NCBI GenBank assembly: GCA_032622095.1
Contig: CP136069.1
Location: forward strand, 128,571,123 to 128,635,122
From: Siphonodentalium dalli
Lineage: Eukaryota > Mollusca > Scaphopoda > Gadilida > Siphonodentaliidae
DNA: 64,000 nt
Direction of reading: 5' to 3'
A model generated the notes under the pieces. The model did not search any database. It saw only the letters and a list, made by a program, of their open reading frames with translations, and was not told the DNA's origin. The stretch's first letter is position 1. The number at the start of each line of letters is the position of its first letter. A program made the position numbers and the translations under genes. Positions 38,501 to 53,475 of this stretch are shown here, one piece after another.

Positions 38501-41500
38501 TGGTGAGACGTGAAATTTCGTAAAATTCAAATTTTTCTTATAGGAATCACGGAACTAAATGGTTTCCCATAGGCGACAGTGTTAACGTTTCGGCCAAATT
38601 CGCTGAATTGAAGCTTGCAGGCCATACCAGTGATGTTTACCCAGCTAGATTGACACCAGTTGATCACGAAAATGCAAGAAAAATCATAGGTCATGTGTTT
38701 ACTTTTTAAAATAAATCCCCAAGTGTACGACAGGGCTATCTCACAGCCAAATTTGATCTGGAAAAACCCAGATCTACAACAGCTAGTTAAATACATTTCC
38801 CGCTCACAAAAATCCGTTCCCCCATTCATTCACCAGTTTAAATTATTTAGATATTATGTACAAATCAAATAAACGCGATGTCATCCTTTAATAACGTGTC
38901 GCATGTATCAGGTGAAGGTCATTCTTCAGTTACCTTCACCTTTAGGGTTCCACGATGTACTCGCTCCCCGACTCTAGAACACATTTAGCTCCCTGATTCC
39001 TATATATATGTATATGTGTGAATAACAGCGTTTCTTATAGTATTTTATCAAAATATAGACCTTACTGAAATCAAAAATGGATTATATCGAGCAGTAGTGG
39101 TTTATTTTTCCAATATGAGGCATCCTGAAAATTAGTGTCAATCCTCAAAATAAAGCAAAAAAATTTTGCTTTTTTTTAAATTTTACTAGCTAATGCATCT
39201 TGTATAACTGAAGTATGTCCTTATATACCATAATATTACTAAATTGAAGAGGAAATGTTAATATACATTTTGAGAGGGATATATTGTCCAATTTTAAACC
39301 CTTTTCATGCAGAATTTGGCAATTTATAATAAATATTTACCAAAATTAACAGAAAATAAAAAAAAAAATATTTTAATAGCAATGTAAAGCAACCATAAGT
39401 CAATTTAAATATCGAAACATTATGATACAACATCAGACACAGCCTCAGGCATGAAATTTACCAGATGGCAGGGCATACTGTCTGTTTAACAAAGCTGCCA
39501 TGACAGTTTTGCACGACAGTAACTCTAGTGGTGATGCCATCACCCCCCCCCCCCGACTTGGGGTGGGGCTACGGTCCCAGATAAGGCTACTGGGTGCCGG
39601 AAAAGTTTAATTGGGTCAAATGACACATTTTCCCAATGGGGGGGGGGCTAACACTCCTCAAAATTGTGGGGAGGGGGGCTTTAGACCCCCTGACCCCCTA
39701 ATGGTACCTGACATCCATGGAAAATTACCAGATTTATCACTTTCTTTACTATCTACAGGCGAATCCATGTGCGTTTCTTCTTTAAATCTGTCCAAAATGT
39801 GGTCATTTTCATTTGAAAATAAGAAAATATGGAAATAACAACTTATCATGGTGAGACGTGAAATTTCGTAAAATTCAAATTTTTCTTATAGGAATCACGG
39901 AACTAAATGGTTTCCCATAGGCGACAGTGTTAACGTTTCGGCCAAATTCGCTGAATTGAAGCTTGCAGGCCATACCAGTGATGTTTACCCAGCTAGATTG
40001 ACACCAGTTGATCACGAAAATGCAAGAAAAATCATAGGTCATGTGTTTACTTTTTAAAATAAATCCCCAAGTGTACGACAGGGCTATCTCACAGCCAAAT
40101 TTGATCTGGAAAAACCCAGATCTACAACAGCTAGTTAAATACATTTCCCGCTCACAAAAATCCGTTCCCCCATTCATTCACCAGTTTAAATTATTTAGAT
40201 ATTATGTACAAATCAAATAAACGCGATGTCATCCTTTAATAACGTGTCGCATGTATCAGGTGAAGGTCATTCTTCAGTTACCTTCACCTTTAGGGTTCCA
40301 CGATGTACTCGCTCCCCGACTCTAGAACACATTTAGCTCCCTGATTCCTATATATATGTATATGTGTGAATAACAGCGTTTCTTATAGTATTTTATCAAA
40401 ATATAGACCTTACTGAAATCAAAAATGGATTATATCGAGCAGTAGTGGTTTATTTTTCCAATATGAGGCATCCTGAAAATTAGTGTCAATCCTCAAAATA
40501 AAGCAAAAAAAATTTGCTTTTTTTTAAATTTTACTAGCTAATGCATCTTGTATAACTGAAGTATGTCCTTATATACCATAATATTACTAAATTGAAGAGG
40601 AAATGTTAATATACATTTTGAGAGGGATATATTGTCCAATTTTAAACCCTTTTCATGCAGAATTTGGCAATTTATAATAAATATTTACCAAAATTAACAG
40701 AAAATAAAAAAAAAAATATTTTAATAGCAATGTAAAGCAACCATAAGTCAATTTAAATATCGAAACATTATGATACAACATCAGACACAGCCTCAGGCAT
40801 GAAATTTACCAGATGGCAGGGCATACTGTCTGTTTAACAAAGCTGCCATGACAGTTTTGCACGACAGTAACTCTAGTGGTGATGCCATCACCCCCCCCCC
40901 CCGACTTGGGGTGGGGCTACGGTCCCAGATAAGGCTACTGGGTGCCGGAAAAGTTTAATTGGGTCAAATGACACATTTTCCCAATGGGGGGGGGCTAACA
41001 CTCCTCAAAATTGTGGGGAGGGGGGCTTTAGACCCCCTGACCCCCTAATGGTACCTGACATCCATGGAAAATTACCAGATTTATCACTTTCTTTACTATC
41101 TACAGGCGAATCCATGTGCGTTTCTTCTTTAAATCTGTCCAAAATGTGGTCATTTTCATTTGAAAATAAGAAAATATGGAAATAACAACTTATCATGGTG
41201 AGACGTGAAATTTCGTAAAATTCAAATTTTTCTTATAGGAATCACGGAACTAAATGGTTTCCCATAGGCGACAGTGTTAACGTTTCGGCCAAATTCGCTG
41301 AATTGAAGCTTGCAGGCCATACCAGTGATGTTTACCCAGCTAGATTGACACCAGTTGATCACGAAAATGCAAGAAAAATCATAGGTCATGTGTTTACTTT
41401 TTAAAATAAATCCCCAAGTGTACGACAGGGCTATCTCACAGCCAAATTTGATCTGGAAAAACCCAGATCTACAACAGCTAGTTAAATACATTTCCCGCTC

Positions 41501-44500
41501 ACAAAAATCCGTTCCCCCATTCATTCACCAGTTTAAATTATTTAGATATTATGTACAAATCAAATAAACGCGATGTCATCCTTTAATAACGTGTCGCATG
41601 TATCAGGTGAAGGTCATTCTTCAGTTACCTTCACCTTTAGGGTTCCACGATGTACTCGCTCCCCGACTCTAGAACACATTTAGCTCCCTGATTCCTATAT
41701 ATATGTATATGTGTGAATAACAGCGTTTCTTATAGTATTTTATCAAAATATAGACCTTACTGAAATCAAAAATGGATTATATCGAGCAGTAGTGGTTTAT
41801 TTTTCCAATATGAGGCATCCTGAAAATTAGTGTCAATCCTCAAAATAAAGCAAAAAAATTTTGCTTTTTTTTAAATTTTACTAGCTAATGCATCTTGTAT
41901 AACAGAAGTATGTCCTTATATACCATAATATTACTAAATTGAAGAGGAAATGTTAATATACATTTTGAGAGGGATATATTGTCCAATTTTAAACCCTTTT
42001 CATGCAGAATTTGGCAATTTATAATAAATATTTACCAAAATTAACAGAAAATAAAAAAAAAAATATTTTAATAGCAATGTAAAGCAACCATAAGTCAATT
42101 TAAATATCGAAACATTATGATACAACATCAGACACAGCCTCAGGCATGAAATTTACCAGATGGCAGGGCATACTGTCTGTTTAACAAAGCTGCCATGACA
42201 GTTTTGCACGACAGTAACTCTAGTGGTGATGCCATCACCCCCCCCCCCCCGACTGGGGGTGGGGCTACGGTCCCAGATAAGGCTACTGGGTGCCGGAAAA
42301 GTTTAATTGGGTCAAATGACACATTTTCCCAATGGGGGGGGGGGGGCTAACACTCCTCAAAATTGTGGGGAGGGGGGCTTTAGACCCCCTGACCCCCTAA
42401 TGGTACCTGACATCCATGGAAAATTACCAGATTTATCACTTTCTTTACTATCTACAGGCGAATCCATGTGCGTTTCTTCTTTAAATCTGTCCAAAATGTG
42501 GTCATTTTCATTTGAAAATAAGAAAATATGGAAATAACAACTTATCATGGTGAGACGTGAAATTTCGTAAAATTCAAATTTTTCTTATAGGAATCACGGA
42601 ACTAAATGGTTTCCTATAGGCGACAGTGTTAACGTTTCGGCCAAATTCGCTGAATTGAAGCTTGCAGGCCATACCAGTGATGTTTACCCAGCTAGATTGA
42701 CACCAGTTGATCACGAAAATGCAAGAAAAATCATAGGTCATGTGTTTACTTTTTAAAATAAATCCCCAAGTGTACGACAGGGCTATCTCACAGCCAAATT
42801 TGATCTGGAAAAACCCAGATCTACAACAGCTAGTTAAATACATTTCCCGCTCACAAAAATCCGTTCCCCCATTCATTCACCAGTTTAAATTATTTAGATA
42901 TTATGTACAAATCAAATAAACGCGATGTCATCCTTTAATAACGTGTCGCATGTATCAGGTGAAGGTCATTCTTCAGTTACCTTCACCTTTAGGGTTCCAC
43001 GATGTACTCGCTCCCCGACTCTAGAACACATTTAGCTCCCTGATTCCTATATATATGTATATGTGTGAATAACAGCGTTTCTTATAGTATTTTATCAAAA
43101 TATAGACCTTACTGAAATCAAAAATGGATTATATCGAGCAGTAGTGGTTTATTTTTCCAATATGAGGCATCCTGAAAATTAGTGTCAATCCTCAAAATAA
43201 AGCAAAAAAAATTTGCTTTTTTTTAAATTTTACTAGCTAATGCATCTTGTATAACTGAAGTATGTCCTTATATACCATAATATTACTAAATTGAAGAGGA
43301 AATGTTAATATACATTTTGAGAGGGATATATTGTCCAATTTTAAACCCTTTTCATGCAGAATTTGGCAATTTATAATAAATATTTACCAAAATTAACAGA
43401 AAATAAAAAAAAAAATATTTTAATAGCAATGTAAAGCAACCATAAGTCAATTTAAATATCGAAACATTATGATACAACATCAGACACAGCCTCAGGCATG
43501 AAATTTACCAGATGGCAGGGCATACTGTCTGTTTAACAAAGCTGCCATGACAGTTTTGCACGACAGTAACTCTAGTGGTGATGCCATCACCCCCCCCCCG
43601 ACTTGGGGTGGGGCTACGGTCCCAGATAAGGCTACTGGGTGCCGGAAAAGTTTAATTGGGTCAAATGACACATTTTCCCAATGGGGGGGGGGGGGGCTAA
43701 CACTCCTCAAAATTGTGGGGAGGGGGGCTTTAGACCCCCTGACCCCCTAATGGTACCTGACATCCATGGAAAATTACCAGATTTATCACTTTCTTTACTA
43801 TCTACAGGCGAATCCATGTGCGTTTCTTCTTTAAATCTGTCCAAAATGTGGTCATTTTCATTTGAAAATAAGAAAATATGGAAATAACAACTTATCATGG
43901 TGAGACGTGAAATTTCGTAAAATTCAAATTTTTCTTATAGGAATCACGGAACTAAATGGTTTCCCATAGGCGACAGTGTTAACGTTTCGGCCAAATTCGC
44001 TGAATTGAAGCTTGCAGGCCATACCAGTGATGTTTACCCAGCTAGATTGACACCAGTTGATCACGAAAATGCAAGAAAAATCATAGGTCATGTGTTTACT
44101 TTTTAAAATAAATCCCCAAGTGTACGACAGGGCTATCTCACAGCCAAATTTGATCTGGAAAAACCCAGATCTACAACAGCTAGTTAAATACATTTCCCGC
44201 TCACAAAAATCCGTTCCCCCATTCATTCACCAGTTTAAATTATTTAGATATTATGTACAAATCAAATAAACGCGATGTCATCCTTTAATAACGTGTCGCA
44301 TGTATCAGGTGAAGGTCATTCTTCAGTTACCTTCACCTTTAGGGTTCCACGATGTACTCGCTCCCCGACTCTAGAACACATTTAGCTCCCTGATTCCTAT
44401 ATATATGTATATGTGTGAATAACAGCGTTTCTTATAGTATTTTATCAAAATATAGACCTTACTGAAATCAAAAATGGATTATATCGAGCAGTAGTGGTTT

Positions 44501-47500
44501 ATTTTTCCAATATGAGGCATCCTGAAAATTAGTGTCAATCCTCAAAATAAAGCAAAAAAATTTTGCTTTTTTTTAAATTTTACTAGCTAATGCATCTTGT
44601 ATAACTGAAGTATGTCCTTATATACCATAATATTACTAAATTGAAGAGGAAATGTTAATATACATTTTGAGAGGGATATATTGTCCAATTTTAAACCCTT
44701 TTCATGCAGAATTTGGCAATTTATAATAAATATTTACCAAAATTAACAGAAAATAAAAAAAAAAATATTTTAATAGCAATGTAAAGCAACCATAAGTCAA
44801 TTTAAATATCGAAACATTATGATACAACATCAGACACAGCCTCAGGCATGAAATTTACCAGATGGCAGGGCATACTGTCTGTTTAACAAAGCTGCCATGA
44901 CAGTTTTGCACGACAGTAACTCTAGTGGTGATGCCATCACCCCCCCCCCCCCCGACTTGGGGTGGGGCTACGGTCCCAGATAAGGCTACTGGGTGCCGGA
45001 AAAGTTTAATTGGGTCAAATGACACATTTTCCCAATGGGGGGGGGGGGCTAACACTCCTCAAAATTGTGGGGAGGGGGGCTTTAGACCCCCTGACCCCCT
45101 AATGGTACCTGACATCCATGGAAAATTACCAGATTTATCACTTTCTTTACTATCTACAGGCGAATCCATGTGCGTTTCTTCTTTAAATCTGTCCAAAATG
45201 TGGTCATTTTCATTTGAAAATAAGAAAATATGGAAATAACAACTTATCATGGTGAGACGTGAAATTTCGTAAAATTCAAATTTTTCTTATAGGAATCACG
45301 GAACTAAATGGTTTCCCATAGGCGACAGTGTTAACGTTTCGGCCAAATTCGCTGAATTGAAGCTTGCAGGCCATACCAGTGATGTTTACCCAGCTAGATT
45401 GACACCAGTTGATCACGAAAATGCAAGAAAAATCATAGGTCATGTGTTTACTTTTTAAAATAAATCCCCAAGTGTACGACAGGGCTATCTCACAGCCAAA
45501 TTTGATCTGGAAAAACCCAGATCTACAACAGCTAGTTAAATACATTTCCCGCTCACAAAAATCCGTTCCCCCATTCATTCACCAGTTTAAATTATTTAGA
45601 TATTATGTACAAATCAAATAAACGCGATGTCATCCTTTAATAACGTGTCGCATGTATCAGGTGAAGGTCATTCTTCAGTTACCTTCACCTTTAGGGTTCC
45701 ACGATGTACTCGCTCCCCGACTCTAGAACACATTTAGCTCCCTGATTCCTATATATATGTATATGTGTGAATAACAGCGTTTCTTATAGTATTTTATCAA
45801 AATATAGACCTTACTGAAATCAAAAATGGATTATATCGAGCAGTAGTGGTTTATTTTTCCAATATGAGGCATCCTGAAAATTAGTGTCAATCCTCAAAAT
45901 AAAGCAAAAATTTTTTGCTTTTTTTTAAATTTTACTAGCTAATGCATCTTGTATAACTGAAGTATGTCCTTATATACCATAATATTACTAAATTGAAGAG
46001 GAAATGTTAATATACATTTTGAGAGGGATATATTGTCCAATTTTAAACCCTTTTCATGCAGAATTTGGCAATTTATAATAAATATTTACCAAAATTAACA
46101 GAAAATAAAAAAAAAAATATTTTAATAGCAATGTAAAGCAACCATAAGTCAATTTAAATATCGAAACATTATGATACAACATCAGACACAGCCTCAGGCA
46201 TGAAATTTACCAGATGGCAGGGCATACTGTCTGTTTAACAAAGCTGCCATGACAGTTTTGCACGACAGTAACTCTAGTGGTGATGCCATCACCCCCCCCC
46301 GACTTGGGGTGGGGCTACGGTCCCAGATAAGGCTACTGGGTGCCGGAAAAGTTTAATTGGGTCAAATGACACATTTTCCCAATGGGGGGGGGGCTAACAC
46401 TCCTCAAAATTGTGGGGAGGGGGGCTTTAGACCCCCTGACCCCCTAATGGTACCTGACATCCATGGAAAATTACCAGATTTATCACTTTCTTTACTATCT
46501 ACAGGCGAATCCATGTGCGTTTCTTCTTTAAATCTGTCCAAAATGTGGTCATTTTCATTTGAAAATAAGAAAATATGGAAATAACAACTTATCATGGTGA
46601 GACGTGAAATTTCGTAAAATTCAAATTTTTCTTATAGGAATCACGGAACTAAATGGTTTCCCATAGGCGACAGTGTTAACGTTTCGGCCAAATTCGCTGA
46701 ATTGAAGCTTGCAGGCCATACCAGTGATGTTTACCCAGCTAGATTGACACCAGTTGATCACGAAAATGCAAGAAAAATCATAGGTCATGTGTTTACTTTT
46801 TAAAATAAATCCCCAAGTGTACGACAGGGCTATCTCACAGCCAAATTTGATCTGGAAAAACCCAGATCTACAACAGCTAGTTAAATACATTTCCCGCTCA
46901 CAAAAATCCGTTCCCCCATTCATTCACCAGTTTAAATTATTTAGATATTATGTACAAATCAAATAAACGCGATGTCATCCTTTAATAACGTGTCGCATGT
47001 ATCAGGTGAAGGTCATTCTTCAGTTACCTTCACCTTTAGGGTTCCACGATGTACTCGCTCCCCGACTCTAGAACACATTTAGCTCCCTGATTCCTATATA
47101 TATGTATATGTGTGAATAACAGCGTTTCTTATAGTATTTTATCAAAATATAGACCTTACTGAAATCAAAAATGGATTATATCGAGCAGTAGTGGTTTATT
47201 TTTCCAATATGAGGCATCCTGAAAATTAGTGTCAATCCTCAAAATAAAGCAAAAAAATTTTGCTTTTTTTTTAATTTTACTAGCTAATGCATCTTGTATA
47301 ACTGAAGTATGTCCTTATATACCATAATATTACTAAATTGAAGAGGAAATGTTAATATACATTTTGAGAGGGATATATTGTCCAATTTTAAACCCTTTTC
47401 ATGCAGAATTTGGCAATTTATAATAAATATTTACCAAAATTAACAGAAAATAAAAAAAAAAATATTTTAATAGCAATGTAAAGCAACCATAAGTCAATTT

Positions 47501-50500
47501 AAATATCGAAACATTATGATACAACATCAGACACAGCCTCAGGCATGAAATTTACCAGATGGCAGGGCATACTGTCTGTTTAACAAAGCTGCCATGACAG
47601 TTTTGCACGACAGTAACTCTAGTGGTGATGCCATCACCCCCCCCCCCCCCGACTTGGGGTGGGGCTACGGTCCCAGATAAGGCTACTGGGTGCCGGAAAA
47701 GTTTAATTGGGTCAAATGACACATTTTCCCAATGGGGGGGGGGGCTAACACTCCTCAAAATTGTGGGGAGGGGGGCTTTAGACCCCCTGACCCCCTAATG
47801 GTACCTGACATCCATGGAAAATTACCAGATTTATCACTTTCTTTACTATCTACAGGCGAATCCATGTGCGTTTCTTCTTTAAATCTGTCCAAAATGTGGT
47901 AATTTTCATTTGAAAATAAGAAAATATGGAAATAACAACTTATCATGGTGAGACGTGAAATTTCGTAAAATTCAAATTTTTCTTATAGGAATCACGGAAC
48001 TAAATGGTTTCCCATAGGCGACAGTGTTAACGTTTCGGCCAAATTCGCTGAATTGAAGCTTGCAGGCCATACCAGTGATGTTTACCCAGCTAGATTGACA
48101 CCAGTTGATCACGAAAATGCAAGAAAAATCATAGGTCATGTGTTTACTTTTTAAAATAAATCCCCAAGTGTACGACAGGGCTATCTCACAGCCAAATTTG
48201 ATCTGGAAAAACCCAGATCTACAACAGCTAGTTAAATACATTTCCCGCTCACAAAAATCCGTTCCCCCATTCATTCACCAGTTTAAATTATTTAGATATT
48301 ATGTACAAATCAAATAAACGCGATGTCATCCTTTAATAACGTGTCGCATGTATCAGGTGAAGGTCATTCTTCAGTTACCTTCACCTTTAGGGTTCCACGA
48401 TGTACTCGCTCCCCGACTCTAGAACACATTTAGCTCCCTGATTCCTATATATATGTATATGTGTGAATAACAGCGTTTCTTATAGTATTTTATCAAAATA
48501 TAGACCTTACTGAAATCAAAAATGGATGATATCGAGCAGTAGTGGTTTATTTTTCCAATATGAGGCATCCTGAAAATTAGTGTCAATCCTCAAAATAAAG
48601 CAAAAAAATTTTGCTTTTTTTTAAATTTTACTAGCTAATGCATCTTGTATAACTGAAGTATGTCCTTATATACCATAATATTACTAAATTGAAGAGGAAA
48701 TGTTAATATACATTTTGAGAGGGATATATTGTCCAATTTTAAACCCTTTTCATGCAGAATTTGGCAATTTATAATAAATATTTACCAAAATTAACAGAAA
48801 ATAAAAAAAAATATATTTTAATAGCAATGTAAAGCAACCATAAGTCAATTTAAATATCGAAACATTATGATACAACATCAGACACAGCCTCAGGCATGAA
48901 ATTTACCAGATGGCAGGGCATACTGTCTGTTTAACAAAGCTGCCATGACAGTTTTGCACGACAGTAACTCTAGTGGTGATGCCATCACCCCCCCCCCCCC
49001 CCCCGACTTGGGGTGGGGCTACGGTCCCAGATAAGGCTACTGGGTGCCGGAAAAGTTTAATTGGGTCAAATGACACATTTTCCCAATGGGGGGGGGGGGG
49101 GCTAACACTCCTCAAAATTGTGGGGAGGGGGGCTTTAGACCCCCCTGACCCCCTAATGGTACCTGACATCCATGGAAAATTACCAGATTTATCACTTTCT
49201 TTACTATCTACAGGCGAATCCATGTGCGTTTCTTCTTTAAATCTGTCCAAAATGTGGTCATTTTCATTTGAAAATAAGAAAATATGGAAATAACAACTTA
49301 TCATGGTGAGACGTGAAATTTCGTAAAATTCAAATTTTTCTTATAGGAATCACGGAACTAAATGGTTTCCCATAGGCGACAGTGTTAACGTTTCGGCCAA
49401 ATTCGCTGAATTGAAGCTTGCAGGCCATACCAGTGATGTTTACCCAGCTAGATTGACACCAGTTGATCACGAAAATGCAAGAAAAATCATAGGTCATGTG
49501 TTTACTTTTTAAAATAAATCCCCAAGTGTACGACAGGGCTATCTCACAGCCAAATTTGATCTGGAAAAACCCAGATCTACAACAGCTAGTTAAATACATT
49601 TCCCGCTCACAAAAATCCGTTCCCCCATTCATTCACCAGTTTAAATTATTTAGATATTATGTACAAATCAAATAAACGCGATGTCATCCTTTAATAACGT
49701 GTCGCATGTATCAGGTGAAGGTCATTCTTCAGTTACCTTCACCTTTAGGGTTCCACGATGTACTCGCTCCCCGACTCTAGAACACATTTAGCTCCCTGAT
49801 TCCTATATATATGTATATGTGTGAATAACAGCGTTTCTTATAGTATTTTATCAAAATATAGACCTTACTGAAATCAAAAATGGATTATATCGAGCAGTAG
49901 TGGTTTATTTTTCCAATATGAGGCATCCTGAAAATTAGTGTCAATCCTCAAAATAAAGCAAAAAAATTTTGCTTTTTTTTAAATTTTACTAGCTAATGCA
50001 TCTTGTATAACTGAAGTATGTCCTTATATACCATAATATTACTAAATTGAAGAGGAAATGTTAATATACATTTTGAGAGGGATATATTGTCCAATTTTAA
50101 ACCCTTTTCATGCAGAATTTGGCAATTTATAATAAATATTTACCAAAATTAACAGAAAATAAAAAAAAAAATATTTTAATAGCAATGTAAAGCAACCATA
50201 AGTCAATTTAAATATCGAAACATTATGATACAACATCAGACACAGCCTCAGGCATGAAATTTACCAGATGGCAGGGCATACTGTCTGTTTAACAAAGCTG
50301 CCATGACAGTTTTGCACGACAGTAACTCTAGTGGTGATGCCATCACCCCCCCCCCCGACTTGGGGTGGGGCTACGGTCCCAGATAAGGCTACTGGGTGCC
50401 GGAAAAGTTTAATTGGGTCAAATGACACATTTTCCCAATGGGGGGGGGCTAACACTCCTCAAAATTGTGGGGAGGGGGGCTTTAGACCCCCCTGACCCCC

Positions 50501-51221
50501 TAATGGTACCTGACATCCATGGAAAATTACCAGATTTATCACTTTCTTTACTATCTACAGGCGAATCCATGTGCGTTTCTTCTTTAAATCTGTCCAAAAT
50601 GTGGTCATTTTCATTTGAAAATAAGAAAATATGGAAATAACAACTTATCATGGTGAGACGTGAAATTTCGTAAAATTCAAATTTTTCTTATAGGAATCAC
50701 GGAACTAAATGGTTTCCCATAGGCGACAGTGTTAACGTTTCGGCCAAATTCGCTGAATTGAAGCTTGCAGGCCATACCAGTGATGTTTACCCAGCTAGAT
50801 TGACACCAGTTGATCACGAAAATGCAAGAAAAATCATAGGTCATGTGTTTACTTTTTAAAATAAATCCCCAAGTGTACGACAGGGCTATCTCACAGCCAA
50901 ATTTGATCTGGAAAAACCCAGATCTACAACAGCTAGTTAAATACATTTCCCGCTCACAAAAATCCGTTCCCCCATTCATTCACCAGTTTAAATTATTTAG
51001 ATATTATGTACAAATCAAATAAACGCGATGTCATCCTTTAATAACGTGTCGCATGTATCAGGTGAAGGTCATTCTTCAGTTACCTTCACCTTTAGGGTTC
51101 CACGGTGTACTCGCTCCCCGACTCTAGAACACATTTAGCTCCCTGATTCCTATATATATGTATATGTGTGAATAACAGCGTTTCTTATAGTATTTTATCA
51201 AAATATAGACCTTACTGAAAT

Positions 51222-51426
51222 TTATTTATTTATATGCATTTTATTTATAATTATTTCCGGTTTAATATTACGAAAATAAATCCATTCCAATATTCGTGTG
51301 TGTGGATAATCTGATATGTTTTCTTTGTTGGGATAATCTCGTTATGTTCAGTGACAGCTACAACGAACATGGAAATAACAGTATTAATCGCTCATTTTTT
51401 TACTAATAACAACTGGCGCCGAACGG
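51222..51426 (+). other. Possible LTR remnant with tRNA primer-binding site
   Basis: Immediately after the satellite ends, an AT-rich ~190-bp stretch ends in ...TAATAACA, followed by AC and TGGCGCCGAACGG (51414-51426). That motif resembles a primer-binding site of LTR retrotransposons. An AATAAA lies near 51273. No second LTR or retroviral genes are seen, so this is at most a truncated remnant. Confidence 0.3.
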
Positions 51427-51910
51427 ATCAAATGACCATACTGCATTATATAATGTGTGCCCCACAAAACATGGTGTTAGCAGCTTCATCTGATGCATAA
51501 TTGTCAGAAAACAGCCTTTTCAAAAAACGTCGATTGTGAAAGAATTGTACCAACAACTCGGTGACAAGTACCCGTTGTTGCGGTGAGCAATACGTTTTGA
51601 GTACCAACTGACTCGATGTTTCCCAGAATTAGAATGTTTTCTTGAATTCAGAACACGTCGGACAGAATATAACCCTTGATTATATCATGCCATACAACGG
51701 CCTATGCAATTTGACGGAACTGATGGGTTTTCAACCGATTTGGCTCATCTGGCCGTCTTTTTAAAACATTTATTACTTCCAGGATTATATTTTATGCAAG
51801 TTAACGTAATTTTTCCATTTTTTCTCTCTCACAGAAATGAGATGGCAGATCATGTCCAGAGACCGTTCTGATGTCACCTTTTGCCGACTCTGTTTTAACA
51901 TCTTGGAGCG
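51427..51910. other. Unannotated intergenic stretch
   Basis: I see no coding frame, RNA gene or clear repeat here. It may include internal sequence of the putative LTR remnant. Confidence 0.4.
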
Positions 51911-52160
51911 GCAGGATAGGATAGGATAGAATAATTTTATTTACAATATACACACATGGAAAGTACAATTACAAATAAATATAATATTAATAGACTATAC
52001 ATGTATATTGTTAAGGGTGATATAGTCATGACTGACTGTCTTTCTATCACCTGTGGTGATAGATTATATGATGTAGATGGCAGTATGAATTTGATTGTTT
52101 TTGTGTTACGTTCATCGTGTTACGTTCATCGTGTGCACGCCATCAAATACCATTAACGTA
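51911..52160 (-). mobile_element. 3' end of a truncated LINE on the minus strand
   Basis: GGATA repeats (51913-51930) followed by AATAATTTTATTTACAATAT look, on the minus strand, like a non-LTR retrotransposon 3' end with a short tandem tail. No coding part is recognisable, so the extent on the right is a guess. Confidence 0.35.
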
Positions 52161-53140
52161 AAGAACTATAGAGTACGTAAATTGGCATTAGATCACACAA
52201 CATGACACAACGGATACCAGCGTAAAACACATCCTGGATTATGACCATCTACAATTTCACAAAGTATATAATAGTGAAATATTTGTGTCCATGGACGACA
52301 GGATAACGCTGCGCGAATACCATCTAGCTACATTTCAGAAAAGAAAAATATCCGTATGTAATGACAATAGCTATACCATCACCAATATACCGAAGACGAC
52401 TCAGCAAATACGATCAACACCACAGTGATCAACGATAATGGCGATAACCAACAATGCACCACCACCACCTACAACAACAACACCAGAGCCTCAGGATTCC
52501 AGAAATTCTCACCTCGGGTCCAGCGGGTGTTATCAGATCAACCACACCGAGTTGGAGCTTGTACATGTACCACAAACGTCCAATGTTTGAGTTAATTTTC
52601 AACGTTACACCCATATGTTTGGCCATTTCAAATAATTGACATTTCAGTCCAAAAAATATCTGACACAAATCGATTAATGTACAATTTCCAAGGAAAGTGG
52701 CATGCAGGCATATCCACCTATTGGCCATTTTGGCAAACTTTGGCGGAGTAGACACTCAAATCCCTTAACCTATGTTCCATAATAAACAGTTATCAATGAA
52801 TATTTTACCCATAATGATAACCAACTTCTCCCCGTTAATTCTCCATACATGAGCGTGTCGACATGGGGTGCTTTGGTAATTTTTTCCAACAATCGGAAAT
52901 TATATTCATGACACAACGTCAGTTGGAAACGTTACACTAAGTATATAATAGGCTCAAATTGTTTCCATTGTTTGATTTTCCAAACAGTAATTAAGGGGGA
53001 TATATTGTTTTCAGAAGAACGAAAGGTTATTCATTTTATAATTTTGGTCTGAAATGACCACCAGTTGAACATATTCCAACCTTAGTTTGGACAATGTCCA
53101 ATAGCTGATGAGTTTAGAATGCCAGTTGGAAAGTTCCAAC
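52161..53140. other. Unannotated intergenic stretch
   Basis: No gene is supported. A short CAC/CAA-rich run lies at 52454-52495. A 108-codon minus-strand frame at 52429-52755 is open but has no recognisable domain. Confidence 0.4.
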
Positions 53141-53163
53141 CAAGGTTGATATGATGCGATGGT

Positions 53164-53388
53164 ATGTTGATCCCAGTTATGAAAGAATTAAAAAATGCTG
53201 GGAAAAAAGTGAAGCTGGTGAAGAATAAGCTGTATGTGGAAAACGAGCTGTACGTACCCAGCAAGTCTGACTCAGTGTTTCCTTCAGATGAAAGAGCCGA
53301 AGGTATGCCACATGATGTCGGTACCCCAAAGCCACGGGACCCACCGAAACCCGAGAAGCGACGGCGCTTGAATTCCAGCCCGCGCTAG
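53164..53388 (+). pseudogene. C-terminal remnant of LINE ORF1
   Basis: The 74-codon frame includes LKNAGKKVKLVKNKLYVEN, which resembles the end of ORF1 proteins that precede APE-type ORF2 in invertebrate LINEs, and ends in a basic KRRRLNSSPR tail. It lies 87 bases upstream of ORF2 in the same frame. The N-terminal part is missing, so the LINE is 5'-truncated. Confidence 0.5.
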
Positions 53389-53475
53389 GACATTCCAGGA
53401 GAGCAATGTCTGGGCTCTTGCGCGAGTGCACCGAAAGGTCAGGGGAATAACTCTATATTTCACCGTGTTCAGAAT

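Larger units (their letters stand above)
31321..51221. repeat. Satellite array, right part (about 1.35-kb monomers)
   Basis: The same satellite resumes exactly after the Polinton with the second half of the interrupted monomer (31321-31946) and continues for about 15 monomers in the same orientation. All are long-form except one short monomer at 34644-35530. The array stops abruptly at about 51221, in the middle of a monomer, where the sequence changes to an unrelated AT-rich stretch. Long monomers carry the 458-bp MITE-like insertion described separately. Confidence 0.97.

Noticed and set aside
52429-52755. 108-codon minus-strand frame in the right flank
   Set aside because: No recognisable domain, low-complexity C-terminus from a CAC/CAA run, and no flanking gene structure.
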